Positions 16,676 to 24,195 of a DNA stretch of 64,000 bases are shown here, in pieces. The notes beneath the pieces were generated by a model, which was not told where the DNA came from, made no database searches, and saw nothing but the letters and a program-made list of their open reading frames with translations. The translations under genes and the position numbers were made by a program. Origin of the DNA: Candidatus Gastranaerophilales bacterium (GTDB lineage Bacteria > Cyanobacteriota > Vampirovibrionia > Gastranaerophilales > Gastranaerophilaceae); the NCBI GenBank assembly GCA_944323985.1, contig CALUUP010000005.1, positions 1 to 64,000 of the forward strand, given 5' to 3'. How positions within the stretch are numbered: position 1 is the first letter of the stretch; every line of letters starts with the position of its first letter.

Positions 16676-16701
16676 AAAAAGGGACTTTTTTGTCCCTTTT
16701 T
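16676..16701 (-). terminator. Terminator downstream of the exoprotein gene
   Basis: AAAAAGGGAC (16676-16685), six T, GTCCCTTTTT (16692-16701): a 10-bp stem whose A and T tracts make it work in either direction. It follows the TPS exoprotein gene on the minus strand and lies just upstream of the promoter of the prepilin gene. Confidence 0.85.
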
Positions 16702-16718
16702 AAATTTTTTAATGTTTA

Positions 16719-18695
16719 TTATTTACCAACTGCAAAAGCTTTAACAACTGTTACTGAACCATCAACATTTTTTCTGACACCTCTATCAATTTGATCGTCG
16801 TCCAAATCTGCTGCATATGCAACCGGTGTATAAACTTGTGACATATCTACAGAATGTCTTTCATAACTTCTTAAAACTTTTGCATTTTCATTATCTTCAG
16901 GATCTATTGTTGGTTCTTCAGGATCTACCGGTTTTTCTGGGCCTACTAAATATGTTGTATCTTCTTGTCTGTTTTCACTTATATTATAACCATTTTCTCC
17001 ATTTGTTAATTCATAAGTAATCTCATCATTTCCATTTATTGTTACTTCTTTTGCATCACGAATATTTGTATATTTCAAAGTGTAATCTCTTGAAGCAAAA
17101 TCAACTTTTAATTTATCTGTTTCATTTCCTACTGTAATAGTATCAGCATGAACACCATTTCCTGTAATTTCAATAAATTTATCAGGTGCGGTCAAATACA
17201 ATTTATTTGCATTTGCACCTGTAACTTTTAAATCTCCATTTGAAGAAATATAAGCAAATGCTTCAGTTGCAACATTGGTTATTGTTCCTCCTGCAATATT
17301 CATATTTGTATGACTACTTGGATTATTCAATAGTTTATAAGTTTCCATTGTACAAATTATTTGCTCATCTACAGTTGAATTTTCAGTTGATTTTAGACCT
17401 CCAATATAACCCTTTGCACTAAAATCATATTTATTAGCAGTTATTAAAGCTTTTCCATCTGTTATTATATTTAAATTTTCAGATTTTAACTTAATTGAAT
17501 CTGCCACTGTATCTATAGTTACTGCTATAGTACCATTATTAGCATAAGCATCAATAGCCCCTCCAACTGTAAGACTTCCATCTTGCAATTTTCCAGCATC
17601 AATGTCATAACCTCCGATATGAATATTATTTTCTGAATTAATTATTAAATTTCCTCCAACATTATTATCTCCAATCACATGAACAAAATGTTTATAACCT
17701 TGAGGATTTTCTGATTCTTTTGTTGTTTTTAATTCCATATTTTTACCAACTTGAACATTACCAACTTCTAAAAATCCTCCACCATTTTCCATTTTTAAAT
17801 TTCCACCAACTTTAGTATTTCTTGCATACATCAAAACTCCATTACCTTTCACATTGGCATCCCCTGTAATTTCTAAAGCTTTGCCATTTGAAACATAGTT
17901 AAGAGCAACACTATCGTTTGATTTAATATCTAAATTACCGTTAATTTTACCACCACTTACTGTTTTAACAACGCCTTTATCCGCAATAATATATACATCA
18001 CCATCTATATTTACTGCTTCTAATCTAACAGCATCTTTTACATCAATATTTCCTGTTGATAAATAATCTTGACCATTAGCAGTTATTAATTTCAATCCGT
18101 TCTGTGTATTAATAGCTGATTGTACAACATTAATAGAAGGAGCTAAAATGTTAAATTCTCCTCCTACACTAAAATCAGAATCTTGAATATTAATAACACC
18201 AACAGGAAGACTCGTAGCAACTTTTGATACATCCATTTTACCATCTATAAAAGTTGCAGTCATTGGCTGAGTTGTTACCATAACATCTCCGGCTGTTGTA
18301 AATTTAGCTCCGTCAAATAAAACTCCGTTAGGATTTGAAATAATCAATTTCCCAATACCACTATTCGCATTTATTTGACCATATATTGTAGACATTCCAT
18401 TATTAACAGTATTTAAAATTGTTAAATTATTTGAACCGCCAACTGCATTAAAATTTAAACTTTCTCCTTTATTAACGTTTAAAGAACCCCAATTAACATG
18501 AGCATCTCCAGAAAAATTCAAATCAGCAGAACCATTTCCTTTGTTAATACCAGCAAAACCTCCATCAATTTTATCAATAACAGCTCCTCCTAAACCGTTA
18601 CCTAAACCGGTATCAATAGATGCCCAAGAAATTTGCATACTTGCAAACATTGTTGTTAAAACTAAGGCTGAAACTTTCTTTACAAAATTTTTCAT
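16719..18695 (-). CDS. Two-partner-secretion exoprotein (filamentous haemagglutinin-like)
   Basis: A 658-residue secreted protein. A Sec signal (MKNFVKKVSALVLTTMFASM...SWA) is followed by a TPS domain, residues about 27-150, with the hallmark ISNPNGVLFDGAKF near 118. Residues 150-560 are repeated short beta strands typical of a right-handed beta helix (such as VGGNLKMENGGGFLEVGNVQV). The C-terminus is an acidic Pro-rich linker and a conserved-looking tail ending VVKAFAVGK. Such proteins are exported across the outer membrane by a TpsB pore and act as adhesins, but no TpsB gene is in the window. It is short for an FHA-like adhesin. Ribosome site AGAGGAG. Confidence 0.82.
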   Translation of the reverse strand: MKNFVKKVSALVLTTMFASMQISWASIDTGLGNGLGGAVIDKIDGGFAGINKGNGSADLNFSGDAHVNWGSLNVNKGESLNFNAVGGSNNLTILNTVNNGMSTIYGQINANSGIGKLIISNPNGVLFDGAKFTTAGDVMVTTQPMTATFIDGKMDVSKVATSLPVGVINIQDSDFSVGGEFNILAPSINVVQSAINTQNGLKLITANGQDYLSTGNIDVKDAVRLEAVNIDGDVYIIADKGVVKTVSGGKINGNLDIKSNDSVALNYVSNGKALEITGDANVKGNGVLMYARNTKVGGNLKMENGGGFLEVGNVQVGKNMELKTTKESENPQGYKHFVHVIGDNNVGGNLIINSENNIHIGGYDIDAGKLQDGSLTVGGAIDAYANNGTIAVTIDTVADSIKLKSENLNIITDGKALITANKYDFSAKGYIGGLKSTENSTVDEQIICTMETYKLLNNPSSHTNMNIAGGTITNVATEAFAYISSNGDLKVTGANANKLYLTAPDKFIEITGNGVHADTITVGNETDKLKVDFASRDYTLKYTNIRDAKEVTINGNDEITYELTNGENGYNISENRQEDTTYLVGPEKPVDPEEPTIDPEDNENAKVLRSYERHSVDMSQVYTPVAYAADLDDDQIDRGVRKNVDGSVTVVKAFAVGK

Positions 18696-18763
18696 AATAT
18701 AATACTCCTCTAGTTATATTCTTTTATATATAAAGTATTTAATTAGAGAAAAATTGCCTTTTT

Positions 18764-18793
18764 GTTACAGTTTTTTACAATCTAATTACATTT
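18764..18793. promoter_or_regulatory. Triple TTACA direct repeat (HLR1-like) in divergent promoter region
   Basis: Reading plus: GTTACAGT, TT, TTTACAAT, then 3 nt and ATTACATT. TTACA cores start at 18765, 18775 and 18786, so they sit on one face of the helix. The first two units have the 8+2+8 spacing of the cyanobacterial HLR1 operator with one mismatch. The site lies upstream of both the exoprotein gene (minus) and the mannosidase gene (plus). Confidence 0.5.
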
Positions 18794-18815
18794 TTTCACC
18801 TTTTATAAGTTAAAT

Positions 18816-18844
18816 TTGATATAAAATATAAATTGATGTATCAT
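18816..18844 (+). promoter_or_regulatory. Promoter of the GH38 gene, predicted leaderless
   Basis: TTGATA (18816-18821), 17 bp, TATCAT (18839-18844), then TAACAT and ATG at 18851. No ribosome binding site is present, and both hexamers match consensus at five of six bases. Confidence 0.68.
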
Positions 18845-18850
18845 TAACAT

Positions 18851-20953
18851 ATGAAAAAAGAAGTGATTGCTTACATTCATTCCCATTGGGACAGAGAATG
18901 GTATCGAGAATTTGAAATTTTTAGAATGCGTTTATTACGAGTTTTTGATAACGTATTGGATTTATTACAAAAAAATAAAATACCTTGCTTTTATTTTGAT
19001 GGTCAAACAGCTGCTTTAGAAGATTATTTAGAATTAAGACCAGAAAATAAAGATTTAATATTATCACTTATCAAAAGAAAAAAACTTTTCATCGGACCTT
19101 TTTATTGCTTAATTGATGAATTTCTTACAGATAAGACTTGCTTCAGAAAAAACTTAGAAATCGGTTTAAAATACTCTCTAAAATTAGGATGCGAAGATTT
19201 TATAGGATATTTACCCGATACATTTGGACATAGTCAAAACGTAGTTGATATTCTTAGAGATTATGGCATTGACAAGGCTATCGTTTGGAGAGGATGCGGA
19301 GATTTCCCAAGTGAATTTTCTTGGTGCGGTATGGATACCGTTCAATTAATTAGAGGTTATTTTAATGACACTTTTTCATCAAATTTATCTATTGAAAAAA
19401 AAGCCCAAAATATCAAATATAATCTGGATTTAATTGCTGAAAAATCAAAAGATATAATTCTTTTACCAATAGGAGCAGATCACTTAGGAGTGCCTATAGA
19501 TATTAAAGAACAAATTGAGAGCATAAATGAAATTTTAAAAGATGAGTATCACATAAAATTAGGCTCTCCTTTTGAGTATTTCAAAAAAACAGAAAACAAT
19601 TTTAAAGAATTCTGCTGGAATAATGAATTACGAGATAATTCCAAAACATTTGTCCTACAAGGATGTTATTCCTCAAGACTGGATTTAAAAAAAGAAAATG
19701 TAGAATGCTCATATTTATTAGATTTAGCGACGCGTTTTATTAAACTTGAAAAAGAAAACAAATATAACACTCTAATAAAATATGCATATAAACTACTCTT
19801 AAAAAACCAAGCTCACGATAGTATTTGTGGTTGTTCTACCGATGATGTTCACGAAGAAAATTTAATTCGATATAAAAAAATTAAACAAATTGCTAATACA
19901 ATAATTGATGAGTTAAAATTTAAAAATAATTTTCAAGAAAAGAAAATAATAAATTTATCAGATAAAAGTTTTTCTGGAATATTAGAGTTTGAAACAACCC
20001 AAAACTTAGATGGATATGAAAAAATTTCTTACAAAAAAGGTTTTGATAAATACCTTTTAACAGACACTAACAAAATTCCTGTAACAGAAGATTATACTAA
20101 CATTTACAAATATCTGGCTAAAGTTGAAAACTTAAAACCAAAAGAAATAGAATATTTGATACCAACAGACACACAATCCGATTTAAAAATTTCTGAAAAT
20201 TATATAAAAAACAATTTTATCAATTTAAAAATAATAAATAATAAAATTTTAATCAACAAAATCCCATTTTCTTTGGTTGATTTCATTGATTTAGGAGATA
20301 GTTATAATAATGGACCAAAAATTAACGATAAAGGAAAAGATTTTAAAATTTCCGGAACAAAAATAATTTTAAACACACCCCTTAGAGTTTCTTTAAAAAT
20401 AAATTTCGAAAATAACTGGGACATTATACCTCTAACAATATCACTAGATTCAAATTCTACATTTTTAAAATTCGAATTTAACTGGATTAATTCACAAAAA
20501 AATCACCTTTTGGAAGCTAAATTTGAACTTCCTAGTCATATCAAAGAAGTTTTCTCAGAAGATATGAATATATTAATCAAAAGAAATTTTGACTCAAATT
20601 ACGACATTAGAAAAAATTTACCTGACCAAAAAGGCATTGAGGCAAAAACTAACACTGCACCAATGCAAAGAGGTTTGTTAATTGATGAAAAAGAAAACAA
20701 TATAGGTATAATTACAAAAGGACTAACCCAATACGAAATTTTTCAAAATAATCTATACATTCCAATTCTGAGAGCCACAGGCGTCATATCAAACCCTAAA
20801 AACCCAGCAAGGTCTACTCCTGCTGGACCTCCGATAGAAGTTAAATCTTTGCAAATGATTGGAGAAAATAAAGCTGAATTTTATGTATTTTTTGGAAACG
20901 AAAATGCTTTTAACGAAGTTCTAAACCAAGTATATAATTACATTATTCTTTAG
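18851..20953 (+). CDS. GH38 alpha-mannosidase
   Basis: A 700-residue glycoside hydrolase family 38 enzyme, which releases alpha-linked mannose from glycans. The N-terminal zinc-binding motif is HSHWDREWY near residue 10; the catalytic nucleophile Asp lies in GYLPDTFGHS near 116; a later conserved block is NQAHDSICGCSTDDVHEEN near 323 (typical GH38 HDxxxG site). The C-terminal half is beta-rich as in the family, and PARSTPAGPP lies near the end. No signal peptide, so it probably acts in the cytoplasm on imported oligosaccharides. Length is at the short end of the family. The 3' end overlaps the convergent gene by 11 nt. Confidence 0.88.
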   Translation: MKKEVIAYIHSHWDREWYREFEIFRMRLLRVFDNVLDLLQKNKIPCFYFDGQTAALEDYLELRPENKDLILSLIKRKKLFIGPFYCLIDEFLTDKTCFRKNLEIGLKYSLKLGCEDFIGYLPDTFGHSQNVVDILRDYGIDKAIVWRGCGDFPSEFSWCGMDTVQLIRGYFNDTFSSNLSIEKKAQNIKYNLDLIAEKSKDIILLPIGADHLGVPIDIKEQIESINEILKDEYHIKLGSPFEYFKKTENNFKEFCWNNELRDNSKTFVLQGCYSSRLDLKKENVECSYLLDLATRFIKLEKENKYNTLIKYAYKLLLKNQAHDSICGCSTDDVHEENLIRYKKIKQIANTIIDELKFKNNFQEKKIINLSDKSFSGILEFETTQNLDGYEKISYKKGFDKYLLTDTNKIPVTEDYTNIYKYLAKVENLKPKEIEYLIPTDTQSDLKISENYIKNNFINLKIINNKILINKIPFSLVDFIDLGDSYNNGPKINDKGKDFKISGTKIILNTPLRVSLKINFENNWDIIPLTISLDSNSTFLKFEFNWINSQKNHLLEAKFELPSHIKEVFSEDMNILIKRNFDSNYDIRKNLPDQKGIEAKTNTAPMQRGLLIDEKENNIGIITKGLTQYEIFQNNLYIPILRATGVISNPKNPARSTPAGPPIEVKSLQMIGENKAEFYVFFGNENAFNEVLNQVYNYIIL

Positions 20954-21929
20954 GTTTAATTAAATCCATACTACTAAAATCAAAGCCGCTTGTTCTTAAA
21001 GTATCAATGACTTCTGAAGCATAAGATTTAAAAACAGAATTATAATTTTTCAACGCAACTTCAATTGCTCTTTGATTTTCCACATCAGTTAATTTTATTT
21101 CACCTGATTTTAACTTATCAATAGTTACTGGAACATTTTTATAATTAGCCTTTCCATATTTAATTTCAGCAACAGCCTTCGCATATTTCATTTTTAAACA
21201 AATCAAACCAACTTTTATCCCCAATTCATCATCTTTTGTACAAGCTCTTCTCAAATCATCAGGAGAAGAATAAGCTAAAATAAAATTACCTTGAGAATCC
21301 TTTTCAAATTCTCCATTTTCATCCTTTTTATACAAAATATCATTTAATAAATTTTCATCCATTTTTTTATACACTTCATTCCAATTTCCCTTAGCATTTG
21401 GGAAAAAATCTTGTATTGTAGACTTATTAACTTGCATTGGCCCAGCACCGGTTGGAGAATTAATATTTCTCTTAAAAGTACCGTTAGTCTCTTTTGCAAT
21501 AACAGCCGTTAAAAGATTTGGTTGCAGTTTATATTTTTCAGACACAGATAAAATTCTATCTGCCCAATATTTAATATCATCACTTGAAAGTTTTGCATTT
21601 TTCTTTTTAGCTTCCTGTTGAATTTTTAAAGAAATCAAATTTAACTTTTCTTCTTTTAAATAATCTCTTGAAAGCTTAATATCAGTGACTTCTGGCTTTA
21701 AATCTAATATTTTAGGTTTATAATCTTTTACCTCATCATTTGCCCAAATTGATGCTTCCTTAAATTTATCTTTAACACCTTTTTCAAATGATTCACACAT
21801 TTTATTAAAAACACTTACTTCATCATAACTCTCAGTTTTTTCCAAAAAACCACTACCATCTTTATCTGCTAATTTAGCAAATAATAACTTCATTCCTGTT
21901 AATTTACTGTAATCAAAACCTTTTGACAT
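20943..21929 (-). CDS. EF-hand plus lytic-transglycosylase-like protein
   Basis: A 328-residue protein. Near the N-terminus, Asp22-Lys-Asp-Gly-Ser-Gly-Phe-Leu-Glu...Glu33 fits a canonical 12-residue EF-hand calcium loop. Residues about 130-260 resemble an SLT fold: AVIAKETNGTF (candidate catalytic Glu) followed by SPTGAGPMQVNKSTIQDFFP. A charged helical segment separates the two. There is no Sec signal or membrane helix, odd for a peptidoglycan-cleaving enzyme; export by the flagellar or another apparatus is possible (a rod-cap muramidase such as FlgJ goes that way), but this is speculation. TTGGAGAT precedes the ATG. Confidence 0.65.
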   Translation of the reverse strand: MSKGFDYSKLTGMKLLFAKLADKDGSGFLEKTESYDEVSVFNKMCESFEKGVKDKFKEASIWANDEVKDYKPKILDLKPEVTDIKLSRDYLKEEKLNLISLKIQQEAKKKNAKLSSDDIKYWADRILSVSEKYKLQPNLLTAVIAKETNGTFKRNINSPTGAGPMQVNKSTIQDFFPNAKGNWNEVYKKMDENLLNDILYKKDENGEFEKDSQGNFILAYSSPDDLRRACTKDDELGIKVGLICLKMKYAKAVAEIKYGKANYKNVPVTIDKLKSGEIKLTDVENQRAIEVALKNYNSVFKSYASEVIDTLRTSGFDFSSMDLIKPKE

Positions 21930-21981
21930 ACTATATCTCCAATTTAGTTTAACGACAAATTTAAATAAAACTTTAATATTT

Positions 21982-21999
21982 TTTACAAATATTTACAAA
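21982..21999 (+). promoter_or_regulatory. HLR1-type direct repeat upstream of agmatinase
   Basis: TTTACAAA (21982-21989), TA, TTTACAAA (21992-21999): two identical octamers separated by 2 nt, matching every position of the RpaB/HLR1 consensus KTTACAWW-NN-KTTACAWW known from cyanobacteria. A likely -10, TATAAT, lies at 22029-22034, so the site is at about -59 to -42 of the speB start point, where HLR1 activates in cyanobacteria. Confidence 0.6.
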
Positions 22000-22065
22000 G
22001 TAAATAAAATAACCCAATGTCTTTAGTCTATAATAAATGTTATTAAAACTTATAAGGAGAAAACT

Positions 22066-22902
22066 ATGTTAACAGGACCATTTTTAGACAGAAATTGGAT
22101 TGGTGAAAATAAAAACTATGAAAGTTCAAATATTATCATGTTAGGAATGCCTTTTGATGGAACAGTATCCTATCGTCCGGGCTCAAGATTTGCACCCGAA
22201 CAAATACGCCTTGCAAGTTGGGGACTGGAAGAATATTCTCCTTATTTTGATAAACACTTAGAAGATTGTAATTTCCATGACGCAGGAGATTTAGAATTTC
22301 CTCTTGGAAACACAAAAGCTTCTTTAGATTTAATACAAAAAAACGTTGAAGAAATATATAAAGACGGAAAACGTGTTTTTGGAATTGGTGGTGAACATTT
22401 GGTAACATTGCCTGAAATTAAAGCCATTTCAAAATATATTGATAACCTTGCAATAGTTCACTTTGACGCTCATACAGACTTGAGAGAAGAATATATGGGA
22501 GAAGCTCTTTCTCACTCTGCAGTAATACAACATTCAGGAAAAATTGTTGGTTTTGAAAATGTTAAACAAATTGGCATTCGTTCAGGAATGAAAGAAGAGT
22601 TCGAGCTTATGAAAAAATATAATACATTAATTCATAATTATTCAGAACTTGATTGCCTAAAAAATAAAAATATATTTATAACAGTAGACTTAGATGTTCT
22701 AGATACATCAATCATGCCTGGAACGGGAACACCTGAAGTTGGAGGACTTACCTTCAATGAACTTATTGGCTGGTTTAAATACTTAGCAGATTTTAATATA
22801 ATAGGAGCAGATGTTGTAGAATTAGCTCCGGATTATGATTCAAGTGGTGCTTCTACTGCAGTTGCGACAAAAGTTATCAGAGAACTTTTAATGACAATGT
22901 AA
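22066..22902 (+). CDS. speB: Agmatinase
   Basis: A 278-residue ureohydrolase that converts agmatine to putrescine and urea. Binuclear manganese ligands are visible in GGEHLVTLP near 107, AIVHFDAHTDLREEY near 127 (HFDAHTD) and VDLDVLDTSIMPGTGTPEVGG near 206 (VDLDVLD). GTPEVGGLTFNE is typical of agmatinase rather than arginase. N-terminal GMPFDGTVSYRPGSRFAPEQIR (in two parts: GMPFDGTVSYR, GSRFAPEQIR) matches the family. The SD AAGGAG is excellent. It would supply polyamines, whose by-product is recycled by MtnP at 230. Preceded by an HLR1-like operator. Confidence 0.92.
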   Translation: MLTGPFLDRNWIGENKNYESSNIIMLGMPFDGTVSYRPGSRFAPEQIRLASWGLEEYSPYFDKHLEDCNFHDAGDLEFPLGNTKASLDLIQKNVEEIYKDGKRVFGIGGEHLVTLPEIKAISKYIDNLAIVHFDAHTDLREEYMGEALSHSAVIQHSGKIVGFENVKQIGIRSGMKEEFELMKKYNTLIHNYSELDCLKNKNIFITVDLDVLDTSIMPGTGTPEVGGLTFNELIGWFKYLADFNIIGADVVELAPDYDSSGASTAVATKVIRELLMTM

Positions 22903-22922
22903 AAATTTAAAAATATTTAAAG

Positions 22923-22957
22923 AGTTCGTATAAAATAATAACTATTTTATACGAACT
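22923..22957. terminator. Long bidirectional terminator-like hairpin
   Basis: AGTTCGTATAAAAT (22923-22936) and its exact complement ATTTTATACGAACT (22944-22957) give a 14-bp stem with a 7-nt loop, placed between the convergent speB and 22964 genes. U-tracts on either side are weak. Confidence 0.7.
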
Positions 22958-22963
22958 TCTATA

Positions 22964-24076
22964 TTAATTGTAATCTCTTAAAGACGGTCGTGAATTATCA
23001 ACTTCACTATATAAATTATTCTTTTTACTTCTTTGAATATTTATAGGTTCATAAGTTGTCTCGACCTCATTATCTTTTTTATCAATAGATTTTTTATAAT
23101 TTATATTCTGAATATTACTTTCATTTATAGGATTAGAAACACTTGATTCTTGAACTTTTTCAATAACAGGCTCAGCTTTTACATCTAACTGTTTTTGCAA
23201 AGCTTTTTCTTCTGCTTTTTGTTTTCTTTCTTCTTTTATTTGATTATACTTCTCTTTCGCATCATTAATCTTTGCATCAACTCTTGTCTTAGCTGCATTA
23301 TAATTTTTCTGACCTTCCTTATTCCATCTTCTATATTTTTTTGTAAACACATTGTCAAAATTACCCATATCATAATAAATTTTATTTTGTTCTCTTTCAT
23401 ATTCTTCAGGTAAAAGAATGCTCTTTTGAACACTTTGAGCAATTTCAGGACAAATCATTCTTGAATAATCCCTAATTTTTTGTAACTGTTCAGTTTGCGG
23501 AGAAGGACCTCTCGTTATTATTCTATTTTCTACAACACTTATAGTTTTATAAAAAGTATTTGACCATAAAACAACATTTGTGTAAGTATCAACTAAAACA
23601 GCATAAGTTGAGATTTTATAAGCAGGATCAACAACCGTTGCTCCAGGTATATTAAGAAAATCCCAAACAGTTCGTCTTAAAATATAATTTTCAGAATCTA
23701 TTGCTGAAGTTATTAACAATACATATCTTGAATTCGACTTATTCGCAACTTTTCTTAATTGAGGATAATCAATATTATAACTGGTTCTAAATCTATTTGT
23801 AAGATTTCTTGCAGGAATCATACAAGATGCATCACTTTTTAAAATTTTCCTCTGGTCACTAACAGTTGGAGATTTTATATAAGTCGTGCCATTTAAAATA
23901 TTTACAACTTCATTTGCAAAAAATTCGGAAGTTGCATTATATATATAAGAATCTATTGCAATATTTTCAGTCACAATATTATCAGGAATAACTAAAACCC
24001 TATAAGGCTCTGCTTTAACAAACGGAGCTACAAAAAATACTATCCCAACTACCAATATTTTAAACAAATCTCTCAC
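22964..24076 (-). CDS. Exported protein of unknown function
   Basis: A 370-residue protein with a Sec signal (LFKILVVGIVFFVAPFVKA). Residues 24-205 have alternating strands and helices (YRVLVIPDNIV, RYVLLITSAID near 116, YAVLVDTYTNVVLWSNTF near 155), a pattern seen in CsgG/LpoB/TolB-N-type periplasmic domains, but I could not establish homology. Residues 245-300 form a charged coiled coil (AKEKYNQIKEERKQKAEEKA), and the tail is polar and Asn-rich. The start is GTG at 24076, following TATAAT by 6 nt; no ribosome site. No informative neighbour. Confidence 0.65.
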   Translation of the reverse strand: MRDLFKILVVGIVFFVAPFVKAEPYRVLVIPDNIVTENIAIDSYIYNATSEFFANEVVNILNGTTYIKSPTVSDQRKILKSDASCMIPARNLTNRFRTSYNIDYPQLRKVANKSNSRYVLLITSAIDSENYILRRTVWDFLNIPGATVVDPAYKISTYAVLVDTYTNVVLWSNTFYKTISVVENRIITRGPSPQTEQLQKIRDYSRMICPEIAQSVQKSILLPEEYEREQNKIYYDMGNFDNVFTKKYRRWNKEGQKNYNAAKTRVDAKINDAKEKYNQIKEERKQKAEEKALQKQLDVKAEPVIEKVQESSVSNPINESNIQNINYKKSIDKKDNEVETTYEPINIQRSKKNNLYSEVDNSRPSLRDYN

Positions 24077-24082
24077 AAAAAA

Positions 24083-24111
24083 ATTATAACATAACTTTAT
24101 CTAAACAACAA
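24083..24111 (-). promoter_or_regulatory. Promoter of the 22964 gene, predicted leaderless from GTG
   Basis: Minus strand: TTGTTG (24111-24106, weak -35), 17 bp, TATAAT (24088-24083), six T, then GTG at 24076. Confidence 0.5.
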
Positions 24112-24195
24112 AACTTTAAATAAAGCTATTAGACTATTTTTTTTCTAATCCACTTGTTAGTTAATACTTTTACTGATATCATATTAATAATTAAA

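Noticed and set aside
24154-24195. Upstream TTG start for the AsmA-like protein
   Set aside because: The added 14 residues precede the anchor without a ribosome site; ATG 24196 gives a normal membrane N-terminus.
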